NCBI GenBank assembly: GCA_013036095.1
Contig: JAAXCW010000011.1
Span: 1-64,000, forward strand
DNA from: Vulcanimicrobiota bacterium
GTDB lineage: Bacteria; Vulcanimicrobiota; Vulcanimicrobiia; Vulcanimicrobiales; Vulcanimicrobiaceae
DNA: 64,000 nt
Reading direction: 5' to 3'
Both the position numbers and the translations under genes were made by a program. Below, in pieces: positions 26,057 to 33,133 of this stretch (the first letter of the stretch is position 1; the number at the start of each line of letters is the position of its first letter). The notes under the pieces are model-generated. The model had not been told where the DNA came from and searched no databases. It saw only the letters and a list, made by a program, of their open reading frames with translations.

Positions 26057-27370
26057 ATGATCGAGGCCGCGCTTTACAACCAATGTGTTCGGTGCGGCCT
26101 CTGTTTGCCCACATGCCCCACGTATATCGAAACGCTCACCGAAACGTCGGGACCCCGTGGACGCATCAGTCTGATCAAAGACGTGGCCGAGGGAAGGCTC
26201 GACGTTCTTTCACCTGGATTCGTCCATCAAATGTCGGAATGTTTGGACTGCCGCGCGTGCGCCGCGGTTTGTCCGAGCGGCGTGCAGTACGGCACGCTGG
26301 TCGAATCGGCGCGTGCGCGCATCGAACGAGCGAAAGCGCCGCAGCGGGGCTTCTTCTCCCGGTTTGGACGCTGGTTCGCCCTCAAAGCCCTGTTCGGTCA
26401 TCTCGGGCTCATGCGCACCGGCGCGACGTTCTTGCGACTGTACCAGCGTTCCGGCCTCCAGACTCTGGCCCGTGCCACGGGGCTTCTGCGCCTCTTTCGC
26501 CTGAGCGAAACCGAAGCGTTTGCGCCGCCGATCTCCAAGAACTATTTCGTTCCGAACGATCAGGTCTTCGGGGCGCCGGCCGCGCGGCTGAAAGTCATGC
26601 TGCATGCGGGGTGCGTGATGCAAGTCGCCTTCGCCCACGTGCATGAAGCGACGGTGCGCGTTCTGACGCTGAACCGTTGTACCGTCGTCGTTCCGGCCGG
26701 TCAGGGGTGCTGCGGCGCAATCGCCGTGCACGCGGGCGAGCCCGAGTTTTCCGAGACGTTAGCCAAGCGGAATATCGAAGCGTTCGAATCCTCCGGCGCC
26801 GATTTTTACATCGTCAACGCCGCCGGCTGCGGTTCGGCCCTCAAAGAGTACGGCGAGCTGCTGTCGGGCGATCCGCGCTGGGCCGAACGCGCCCAAGTAT
26901 TTTCCGCTCGCGTTCGCGATGTGCTGGAGTTTCTCGATCAGTTGGAACTCAATCCGCGGATCGGCCGCCTGGAAGAAACTGTCACCTATCAAGAACCCTG
27001 TCACTTAGTGCACGCGCAGCGCATTTCGGAAGCGCCGCGGCGGCTGCTAGCCCAAATTCCGGGCTTACAACTGCGAGAAATGAACGAGAGCTCGGTCTGC
27101 TGCGGCAGCGCCGGGATCTACAATCTTACCGAACCGGCGATGTCTAAGAGATTACGCGACCGTAAGGTGGCCAACGTTATCGAGACCAATGCGCAGATCG
27201 TTGCGACGGCGAATCCCGGATGCGACATGCAAGTTACGGCGGGTTTAAGAAACGCCGGCTACCCGGCGCGCATGAAGCACGTCGTAGAAATATTAGATGA
27301 AGCTTACCGGAATTACAGCGACGGAACGAGCCGGTCGCGATCTTCGAGTGCCGCTTCGGTCGAAGGATAG
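26057..27370 (+). CDS. glcF: GlcF-like (Fe-S)-binding oxidoreductase subunit
   Basis: Likely the iron-sulfur subunit of a glycolate or related hydroxyacid oxidase, passing electrons from a flavoprotein to quinone. The ATG at 26057 is chosen; a longer in-frame extension lies within gltA. Two 4Fe-4S motifs, CVRCGLCLPTCPT and CLDCRACAAVCPSG, are in the first 80 residues. Two CCG domains follow (GCVMQ, GQGCCGA, NAAGCGS; then PCHLVHAQR, SSVCCGSAGIYN, NPGCDMQ). 437 residues. The last ~15 residues overlap the convergent STAS gene by 58 bases and look like overrun (Ser/Arg-rich). No GlcD/GlcE partner lies nearby, so the substrate is not settled. Confidence 0.85.
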   Translation: MIEAALYNQCVRCGLCLPTCPTYIETLTETSGPRGRISLIKDVAEGRLDVLSPGFVHQMSECLDCRACAAVCPSGVQYGTLVESARARIERAKAPQRGFFSRFGRWFALKALFGHLGLMRTGATFLRLYQRSGLQTLARATGLLRLFRLSETEAFAPPISKNYFVPNDQVFGAPAARLKVMLHAGCVMQVAFAHVHEATVRVLTLNRCTVVVPAGQGCCGAIAVHAGEPEFSETLAKRNIEAFESSGADFYIVNAAGCGSALKEYGELLSGDPRWAERAQVFSARVRDVLEFLDQLELNPRIGRLEETVTYQEPCHLVHAQRISEAPRRLLAQIPGLQLREMNESSVCCGSAGIYNLTEPAMSKRLRDRKVANVIETNAQIVATANPGCDMQVTAGLRNAGYPARMKHVVEILDEAYRNYSDGTSRSRSSSAASVEG

Positions 27371-27693
27371 ACCGCCAGCACACTCATCAATCCCGTAATG
27401 GTGAAGAGGCGCTCGATCGGACCGGGCGAAATGATCAGCCGGACACGCCCGCTTTGTTCGAGTGCGCGCTTGTGCGCGCCGATCAACGCCCCGAGTCCGC
27501 TAGAATCCAGAAACTCCAGATGCGTGAGATCGACGACGATATCGTGCTTGCCGTCGTCGGCAGCTTCCATAAGAGCTGCGCGCAGTGAAGGCGCCGTCTC
27601 AAAATCGAGACTTCCCTTAAGCGTGTAGACAATCGCGTCGCCGTCGTGCTCGGGTTGTATATCTACGGTGAGGGCGTCGTGTTCATGCGCCAT
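27313..27693 (-). CDS. STAS-domain anti-sigma factor antagonist-like protein
   Basis: 126 residues from the ATG at 27693 (an ATG at 27729 would add 12 basic residues and overlap the upstream gene). Single STAS domain of the SpoIIAA/RsbV type: VYTLKGSLDFETAPSLRAAL, DIVVDLTHLEFLDSSGLGAL with the phosphorylatable Ser pair, IISPGPIERLFTITGL. Such proteins bind anti-sigma kinases to release a sigma factor. No RsbW-like kinase is in this window. It follows the DUF1835 gene on the same strand. Confidence 0.88.
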   Translation of the reverse strand: MAHEHDALTVDIQPEHDGDAIVYTLKGSLDFETAPSLRAALMEAADDGKHDIVVDLTHLEFLDSSGLGALIGAHKRALEQSGRVRLIISPGPIERLFTITGLMSVLAVYPSTEAALEDRDRLVPSL

Positions 27694-28630
27694 GAGGCGG
27701 CGCTTTCTCGAAAGCGTTGGCCGTTTCATCCCAACGCCAATGATGCGCCGACGTTAAGCGAACGCCCCCAATCCAGCGATCCATGGGCTGTTGATCGAGC
27801 CAATCCGCATCGCCCCCAAGTACCCGCCTGCCCTGCACCGTCACATCGTAGCCGTTCTCCAATTGCGCGAGAAGCGGCGCGGGCTGCGCGCTCAAGTCTT
27901 CGATAACGCGAAAGCACGACGTGTCGCCCATGAATGCCGCTTCTTCTCTCGCTTGCGCGCGCCGGAAAATCTCATCGGCCGGCGCCGATCCCTGCGCAGC
28001 CGCCTCCAGCACGTGTTTCTGAGAACGCGAAAGGCCATTGGCGGCGGCCGGGTACTCTTCGCAGAGACGCTTGAACGCATCCGGCAAAAACGGCAGCCCC
28101 GCAAACCTATCGGCAGCCGCCGCTTGCAGCGCCGCCGGATCGGTGCTGGTGAATGCACCCCAGGCCCGCGCTGCGGAATCCGACGTAGCCGACGTGACGA
28201 ATCGCCGCTTTGCAAGAAGCGCCAGCAATTCGTCCGGAATCATCGGTCCGAGATATTGATCGGACTGCACGAGCTGCACGCTTCCCGAACCCATCCCCAT
28301 ATCGCGCAGTGTCGTCAGAATTTGCAGCAGGTGCAACTGGTCGTACAGGTCGTGTTCGAACCACAGCACGACTTCATCGAATTCGCCGGCGCGACGCAGC
28401 ACCGCGTCGCGTTTTTCGAAATCGTGATGGATCTTTATGGGATTCCCATAGCCTCGGTCGCAAAGATACTGCGCGCGCACCCGGCTGAGTTCTTCGAGCG
28501 GCAAGCCCGCGGGCACCGGGCCTTCATGCAAGATGTCTCGCCACGCTATGTGCGTGCCGAGCAGCCCGGCCTTCTTCCAACTGTAAAGGACGGAGTCTCC
28601 GTTAGTAATGTGGAGGCTGTTCGTGCTCAC
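27683..28630 (-). CDS. DUF1835-domain protein
   Basis: The GTG at 28630 is chosen because DUF1835 proteins begin close to LHITNGDS and because GAAGGG lies upstream; the TTG at 28690 is an alternative. The N-terminal half shows the DUF1835 pattern (LHITNGDSVLYSWKKAG, IAWRDILHEGPVPAG, EVVLWFEHDLYDQLHLLQIL). The C-terminal half is helical with a winged-helix-like end. 315 residues. Biochemical function is not established for the family, and the neighbours (STAS, tRNA-Gln) do not clarify it. Confidence 0.82.
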   Translation of the reverse strand: MSTNSLHITNGDSVLYSWKKAGLLGTHIAWRDILHEGPVPAGLPLEELSRVRAQYLCDRGYGNPIKIHHDFEKRDAVLRRAGEFDEVVLWFEHDLYDQLHLLQILTTLRDMGMGSGSVQLVQSDQYLGPMIPDELLALLAKRRFVTSATSDSAARAWGAFTSTDPAALQAAAADRFAGLPFLPDAFKRLCEEYPAAANGLSRSQKHVLEAAAQGSAPADEIFRRAQAREEAAFMGDTSCFRVIEDLSAQPAPLLAQLENGYDVTVQGRRVLGGDADWLDQQPMDRWIGGVRLTSAHHWRWDETANAFEKAPPHGA

Positions 28631-28696
28631 AAGCGCGTTTGGCCCTTCGAGATGCGTTCGCCAACGGCGGACGGCACTGCAGGATGACAATCAATT

Positions 28697-28768
28697 CTGG
28701 GGCGGCTGGATTCGAACCAACGAATGGCGGATTCAAAGCCCGCTGCCTTACCACTTGGCGACGCCCCA
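28697..28768 (-). tRNA. tRNA-Gln (anticodon TTG)
   Basis: On the minus strand the acceptor TGGGGCG (28762-28768) pairs perfectly with CGCCCCA (28698-28704), with discriminator G at 28697. The anticodon arm GCGGG-CTTTGAA-TCCGC has anticodon TTG (Gln). The T arm is GTTGG-TTCGAAT-CCAGC. The U1-A72 pair and this acceptor are typical of bacterial tRNA-Gln. CCA is not encoded. 72 nt. Confidence 0.96.
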
Positions 28769-28782
28769 GCGGCGCGACCTGG

Positions 28783-28791
28783 ATTATATCA
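28783..28791 (-). promoter_or_regulatory. Extended -10 promoter for tRNA-Gln
   Basis: The minus strand reads TGATATAAT, a perfect TATAAT with the TGn extension, about 15 bases before the tRNA 5' end. The -35 position would fall inside the terminator hairpin just upstream, and no good -35 is visible, consistent with an extended -10 promoter. Confidence 0.7.
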
Positions 28792-28818
28792 AAAAGGCGC
28801 CCAAATGGGCGCCTTTTT
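28791..28818 (-). terminator. Bidirectional terminator after the NlpC/P60 gene
   Basis: AAAAA-GGCGCCC-AAAT-GGGCGCC-TTTTT: a 7-bp GC stem with a 4-base loop, flanked by A5 and T5, so it works on either strand. It ends transcription of the NlpC/P60 gene (stop at 28841) immediately before the tRNA-Gln promoter. Confidence 0.92.
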
Positions 28819-28840
28819 CGGGGGAGAGCGTTTGTTGCCG

Positions 28841-29443
28841 CTAGTGAAGCGACATCACCCGTTTCGCGCCGATGTAGCGCGCCGACCAATATGAATCGGA
28901 GAGGCTGCTGACCATCACGCCGTGACTGGAACTGGCGTGAGCGAAGTGGCCGTTGCCCAGGTAGATGCCGACGTGCGACGGTCCGGGTTCGTAAGTCTGA
29001 AAGAATACCAGGTCGCCGGTTTTGATGCCGCCGACGGTACGGCTGCCGGCATAGTACTGCGCGTCAGCGGTCCGGGGAAGGTGAACGCCGAGCATCGCGT
29101 AGACGTGCTGCACGTAGCCCGAGCAGTCGAATCCGTAGCCGCTGGTTCCACCGAAAACGTAGGGTGTGCCGAGGAAGCGCAGCGCGCTCCGCGTCAGCGT
29201 GCTGGCGATCCGCGCCGTGCGCGTAAACAGCCGGCTGGCGAATCTCGCCATGTCGTGGTGTTTCGCAACGTGAGCTGCGGGATGGGGGGCGATGCCCGTC
29301 CATTGAGCGACGTCCGGGCTTTCCGCAAGTTCGGCCGCAGTCACCGAGGTGTGGGCCGTCGGGGCGGTCGGACTGGCCTGGGCAAATGCACTGCTGCCGG
29401 CGAGTAAAAACGCCAATGCCGCGGGTGCTAAAAGATAACGCAA
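28841..29443 (-). CDS. Secreted NlpC/P60 peptidoglycan hydrolase under c-di-AMP riboswitch
   Basis: Probably a DL-endopeptidase cutting peptide stems in peptidoglycan. 200 residues from a TTG start supported by AGGAG five bases upstream. A signal peptide (MRYLLAPAALAFLLAGSSAFA) is followed by a linker of about 70 residues, then the NlpC/P60 domain: LRFLGTPYVFGGTSGYGFDC with catalytic Cys (DCSGYVQHVY), GDLVFFQTYEPGPSHVGIYL with catalytic His, and NGHFAHASSSHGVMV with the third polar residue. The c-di-AMP aptamer lies 20 bases upstream, and glmM and cdaA lie further up the same strand. Confidence 0.95.
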   Translation of the reverse strand: MRYLLAPAALAFLLAGSSAFAQASPTAPTAHTSVTAAELAESPDVAQWTGIAPHPAAHVAKHHDMARFASRLFTRTARIASTLTRSALRFLGTPYVFGGTSGYGFDCSGYVQHVYAMLGVHLPRTADAQYYAGSRTVGGIKTGDLVFFQTYEPGPSHVGIYLGNGHFAHASSSHGVMVSSLSDSYWSARYIGAKRVMSLH

Positions 29444-29462
29444 AACTGCTCCTCTTTCAAAA

Positions 29463-29572
29463 CACTTGCGGGGTTAGTTGACGGGTTCGGACGTGAAAGA
29501 TCGCCCTAGGGCCGACCGGCCCATTCACCCCACCGGAGAATCCCCCGCTCCGGGCTGCTCCCGGACTCAGTG
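29463..29572 (-). promoter_or_regulatory. c-di-AMP riboswitch (ydaO/yuaA type)
   Basis: Read on the minus strand the leader contains the conserved ydaO elements in order: CACTGAG (5' P1), a CCGGG-agca-CCCGG hairpin, GAGCGGGGGA, GGTGGGGTGAAT, CTAGGGCGATCTTTC, TCCGAACCCGTCAACTAACC, CCGCAAGTG (3' P1). The same blocks occur in the Bacillus ydaO aptamer. The SD AGGAG of the NlpC/P60 gene follows about 12 bases after P1, with no terminator hairpin between, so control at translation initiation looks more likely than attenuation. The aptamer lies downstream of the cdaA-cdaR-glmM operon. Confidence 0.93.
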
Positions 29573-29574
29573 AT

Positions 29575-29682
29575 TACTGGCAGGTTCCCACGCCGGAACT
29601 CATAAGAGCCGGCGTCCTTAGCGCCCATTCTTTCCCCCCAGGCTCGGGTGTCCTCCCCCGGGGCTCTTCCTTGGCGCTTGAC
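29575..29682 (-). other. GC-rich structured leader between glmM and the riboswitch
   Basis: About 108 bases without a gene. On the minus strand a perfect 7-bp inverted repeat ACGCCGG / CCGGCGT encloses 12 bases, and GCGCC / GGCGC repeats flank a GGGGGA ... TGGGGGGAAA stretch that loosely resembles the aptamer core. It may be an extended leader, a decayed second aptamer or a processing site. I see no clear promoter. Confidence 0.45.
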
Positions 29683-31065
29683 TTAGTATTCGGCAGCGGG
29701 CTCCATAACTGTAGCCGCTGCCTGTTCTATGCGGCCGGCCAAGTCGCGCGCGTACGCCTCGACTCGGGTCCGGTCGTCGCCCTCGACCATAACACGGATG
29801 AGGGGCTCGGTACCCGACGGACGTATCAGCAATCGTCCAGATCCTGTTAAGTTCGCCTCAACTTCGCTTATGGCGAGCCGGATTTCCGGACGGTCGAGCA
29901 CGTCTTTGCGATCGGTCCGGACATTGAGCAGTATTTGGGGATAGACCGCCAGCTCGCTTGCCAACTCGTGCAGCATTTTGCCCCGGCGGACCATCGCGGA
30001 GAAAAGTTCGATTGCCGTTTTCGGCCCGTCGCCCGTCGTATTGTTGCGTAAATTGATGATGTGCCCCGACTGCTCGCCGCCGAAGACATATCCGCCCTGA
30101 CGCATCTTCTCCAATACGTAGCGATCGCCAACCGCCGCGCGCAGCAACGTGATTCCGCGCGCTGCAAGCGCTTTTTCCAGACCGAGGTTACTCATCACGG
30201 TGCCGACGACGGTCTCGCCCGCGAGCTCGCCGCGATCGTGCAGTTCGCCGCCGAGAATGAGCATGACGTGATCGCCGTTGCATACGGCGCCGGTTTCGTC
30301 TACGAACAGCGCGCGGTCCGCGTCACCATCGAACGCGACGCCGATCGCTTTCCCGGCTCCGCCGTTCAACTCGCTTACTCGCCGCTGCAAAGCGCGCAAG
30401 TCCGTAGCGCCGCATTCGACGTTTATCCGCGAGCCGTCGTCTTCACAGTTGATCTCGTGCACCGTCGCGCCGAGCTTACGCAATGCATAGGGCGCAAACG
30501 CGTAAGCCGCGCCGAAGGCCCCGTCGACGGCAATCGTGAGCCCGCTGAGACTCCCGGCGCCGGCATAGAGTTCTTCGTAGTAATACTTGCCGAGGTTCAT
30601 GGCACTCTTTGCAACGCCGACATCGGCGCCCGAGGGCCGCGCTTGATCGTCTGCGCGGTGGAGGAGCGCCTCGATCTGATCCTCGGTTGCGTCGGAGAGT
30701 TTGTATCCATCGGGACCGAAGAATTTTATGCCGTTGTCGGCGATTGGATTGTGCGATGCGCTGATCATCACACCGGCCGCCGCGCCGGTGCGTACCGTAA
30801 TGGCGGCGACCGCGGGCGTGGGTAATACGCCGACGGTCAGCGCGTCCCGCCCCACCGACGTGATGCCTGCGACGATTGCGGCCTCGAGCATCGGGCCGGA
30901 AAGTCGCGTGTCGCGCCCCACGATGATAGGACGATGGCGGTCACTGCTGTTCGCAAGCACCGCCGCTCCGGCGCGCCCAACCGAGAAAGCCAACTCCGGC
31001 GTCAGGTCGACATTGGCAACGCCGCGCACGCCGTCGGTGCCGAAAAGGCGCCCTTTACCGTCCAC
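29683..31065 (-). CDS. glmM: Phosphoglucosamine mutase
   Basis: Converts glucosamine-6-phosphate to glucosamine-1-phosphate for UDP-GlcNAc synthesis. The GTG at 31065 is chosen: it puts the conserved GRLFGTDGVRG six residues in and overlaps cdaR by 11 bases; a TTG at 31110 would add 15 residues. The active-site serine loop GVMISASHNPIADNGIKFFG, the metal loop GVAFDGDADRALFVDETG, the sugar-binding GGEQSGHI and the phosphate loop IRPSGTEPLIRVMVEG are present. About 460 residues. GlmM is known to bind and restrain CdaA, which fits this operon. Confidence 0.97.
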   Translation of the reverse strand: MDGKGRLFGTDGVRGVANVDLTPELAFSVGRAGAAVLANSSDRHRPIIVGRDTRLSGPMLEAAIVAGITSVGRDALTVGVLPTPAVAAITVRTGAAAGVMISASHNPIADNGIKFFGPDGYKLSDATEDQIEALLHRADDQARPSGADVGVAKSAMNLGKYYYEELYAGAGSLSGLTIAVDGAFGAAYAFAPYALRKLGATVHEINCEDDGSRINVECGATDLRALQRRVSELNGGAGKAIGVAFDGDADRALFVDETGAVCNGDHVMLILGGELHDRGELAGETVVGTVMSNLGLEKALAARGITLLRAAVGDRYVLEKMRQGGYVFGGEQSGHIINLRNNTTGDGPKTAIELFSAMVRRGKMLHELASELAVYPQILLNVRTDRKDVLDRPEIRLAISEVEANLTGSGRLLIRPSGTEPLIRVMVEGDDRTRVEAYARDLAGRIEQAAATVMEPAAEY

Positions 31066-31723
31066 GCGCCGCCGCAGTTCCCGGAAGAAAGCTCGCTTGT
31101 ACGCGCACAAGGTTCGGCACGACCTGAACGTCTGAAATTTCTTGACCGGCTGAATTCACGGCGATCGGACGGATCATCGCATCGAGTTTCGCTTTGCCGC
31201 TGGAGAGCTGAATATCCACACGTACCGTGGCGACCTGCGAGAGTGCGTCGGTCGGGCCGCGGACCACTGCCGCTGCCGGCGTCAGCGTAAAGTGACTGAC
31301 GACGACGTCCCCTTGCCCGCCATAATGGACTGCCAACGGAAACGTCTTTTGATCCATCTTTGAGATCGTCAGCGAGACCGAGGCCGGACTGAGCGATTGC
31401 ACCACGACGTTTGGCGCGACGAGCTGGACCGGGACGTTGTACACGCCGGCGGTGCGGTTCGAAAGATCGAGTACTGCCTTGACCTCCTCCTGTTTTATCG
31501 GCGGCTCTCCGGGCTTGGGCACGATTGCGACCGTTGCGGCCTTATCGGAATAGGTCGCGATGAGTCCCGCCGGCAGATTGGCCGCGTTGATCGGAACCGT
31601 AAGGTGTTCTTCGAATGTCGGCACCAGCGCACTGCCGGCGAGGCGAAAATAAGCCCAGCCGATCAGCGCGAGCAAAACCGAGAGCGCCTTCAGCGCGAAG
31701 TTATGACGGATGATCTGCAGCAT
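31055..31723 (-). CDS. cdaR: CdaR (YbbR-domain) regulator of diadenylate cyclase
   Basis: Membrane-anchored regulator of CdaA. 222 residues: a short cytoplasmic start, one TM segment (ALKALSVLLALIGWAYF) and an extracytoplasmic part with YbbR repeats (VPINAANLPAGLIATYSDKA, VPVQLVAPNVVVQSLSPASV, VRGPTDALSQVATVRVDIQL). YbbR repeats usually come in several copies; about two are clear here, so it is a short form. Overlaps cdaA by 23 bases upstream and glmM by 11 bases downstream. Confidence 0.9.
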   Translation of the reverse strand: MLQIIRHNFALKALSVLLALIGWAYFRLAGSALVPTFEEHLTVPINAANLPAGLIATYSDKAATVAIVPKPGEPPIKQEEVKAVLDLSNRTAGVYNVPVQLVAPNVVVQSLSPASVSLTISKMDQKTFPLAVHYGGQGDVVVSHFTLTPAAAVVRGPTDALSQVATVRVDIQLSSGKAKLDAMIRPIAVNSAGQEISDVQVVPNLVRVQASFLPGTAAARGR

Positions 31724-32576
31724 GGTCTTGCGGCGCGGGCTTGCGCGGCGGCGTCAGGCGCGCTCGGAGATTGCGCACGAGATCGCGGCGCATCGTGCCA
31801 GGGTCGCGGTGCGGCCGCGTCGCCGCGAGCAAGAAGCGAAAGAGGCGCGGCTCTTCCTCTATGGCGCGCGTCAGTTTTCCGTCACGCGCGACCGCAACGG
31901 TACCGCTTTCGGAGACGACGATCACCACCGCGTCGGTCTGCTCTGACAGACCGAGCGCGGCACGGTGACGTGTTCCCAGCCGCGGTTCGCCCAGCGACTG
32001 CTCTGCCAGCGGCAAAAGACAGGCGGCAGCTTCGACCATATCTTCGCGCACGATCGCCGCGCCATCGTGCAGCGGAGAACGCGGCGAAAAAATCGAGAGC
32101 AGTAACTCGGCAGACAACCGTGCATTCAAGACGGTGCCGCTTTCTACGAATTCCTTGAGACCCGTCTGCTGCTCGATCACGATCAGCGCGCCGATTTTCT
32201 CGCGCGAGAGTAAAAAGGATGTGCGCGCGACGATCGACATCGCGCGGTCCTCGCTGCGATTTTGGCGCTCGACGTCCTCCGACCGGAATATGCCGCCGCG
32301 TCCAAGCCGCTCCAAAGCGCGCCGCAGTTCGGGCTGAAAGATGATCGGCAAGGAAACGGCTGCGCCCAGCAGCGCGAGCTTTAAGATCGTTCCCAACAGA
32401 AATAGATTCAAGAACGTCGCAAAGCCTAGGAGCGCAACCAGAACGAGAACGCCGGTCAGAATTTGAACGGCGCGCGTCCCGCGAATCAGGAGCACCAGAT
32501 AATAAATCAAGACGCTGGTCGCGACGATATCCAAAACATCCGTCGGAGCGAACGAATGCAGCAGGTTATTCCACAC
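31701..32576 (-). CDS. cdaA: Diadenylate cyclase CdaA
   Basis: Makes cyclic di-AMP from two ATP. 291 residues: three N-terminal TM segments (about 12-80: DIVATSVLIYYLVLLIRG, ILTGVLVLVALLGFATFLNL, LLGTILKLALLGAAVSLPII), then the DAC domain with GALIVIEQQTGLKEFVESGT, the DGA motif (RSPLHDGAAIV) and the RHR motif (LGTRHRAALGLSE). This is the CdaA (YbbP) architecture. The C-terminal tail is Arg/Pro-rich and overlaps cdaR. Confidence 0.97.
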   Translation of the reverse strand: MWNNLLHSFAPTDVLDIVATSVLIYYLVLLIRGTRAVQILTGVLVLVALLGFATFLNLFLLGTILKLALLGAAVSLPIIFQPELRRALERLGRGGIFRSEDVERQNRSEDRAMSIVARTSFLLSREKIGALIVIEQQTGLKEFVESGTVLNARLSAELLLSIFSPRSPLHDGAAIVREDMVEAAACLLPLAEQSLGEPRLGTRHRAALGLSEQTDAVVIVVSESGTVAVARDGKLTRAIEEEPRLFRFLLAATRPHRDPGTMRRDLVRNLRARLTPPRKPAPQDHAADHPS

Positions 32577-33114
32577 CGCTCTGCTCCAACAACGTCTCGA
32601 GAATGCGGTCCGGCGCGATTTCGGACGCCTGCAAACCGCTCGCTGCGATCTGCGCGAGGATATCTGCAGGCAACGGATTTAGCAGCGTCACTTTCCGGTA
32701 ACCGTGAAAGCGGCGCAGCTCGACGTCGGCAATATTCAGAATAAGCGACGGCATCGTTCGCGCGGGTTCGAATTCGATGACAAAAATATCCGCCAGAACC
32801 GTGCATTCGAGGACGCCTGCGACTCCCGCATCAGCTGAAAACGCTCCGGCGATCGCGTGCAAGGCATCCGCGGGCGTTGGTTCAATTGCAAGAGCGATGA
32901 TCGTTTCCTCATACCATCGCGCGCCGGGAAGTGCTTGCGCGACTTCGGTGGGCTCGATGGAAGCCGGGCCTTGGACGAGCCCGTACGTCCGGCCGGCGGC
33001 CGGGTGAGGCGCGCCGAACTGCAACGACGAACCGCCGGGTAAAGATGCCGATATCTTCCGCTGCGTTACGCCGCCAATCGTTCCGTCGAACCGAACCGTT
33101 CGCGCCCAATTCAC
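32566..33114 (-). CDS. Hypothetical protein coupled to cdaA
   Basis: 182 residues from the GTG at 33114, the last in-frame start before the divergent rsgA (33134); longer versions would run antisense into rsgA. The family is not recognised. It is soluble and has two halves: a beta-looking start (RTVRFDGTIGGVTQRKISAS) and a C-terminal part (SLILNIADVELRRFHGYRKV, LEQSGVE end). It is the first gene of the cdaA-cdaR-glmM unit and overlaps the cdaA start by 11 bases, so it could modulate c-di-AMP synthesis; that is inference from position only. Confidence 0.7.
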   Translation of the reverse strand: MNWARTVRFDGTIGGVTQRKISASLPGGSSLQFGAPHPAAGRTYGLVQGPASIEPTEVAQALPGARWYEETIIALAIEPTPADALHAIAGAFSADAGVAGVLECTVLADIFVIEFEPARTMPSLILNIADVELRRFHGYRKVTLLNPLPADILAQIAASGLQASEIAPDRILETLLEQSGVE

Positions 33115-33133
33115 TGCACCAATCGTTAGGCGC

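Noticed and set aside
27313-28630. STAS protein as the regulator of the pilus sigma factor
   Set aside because: They are 20 kb apart and no anti-sigma kinase is present; no sequence link.
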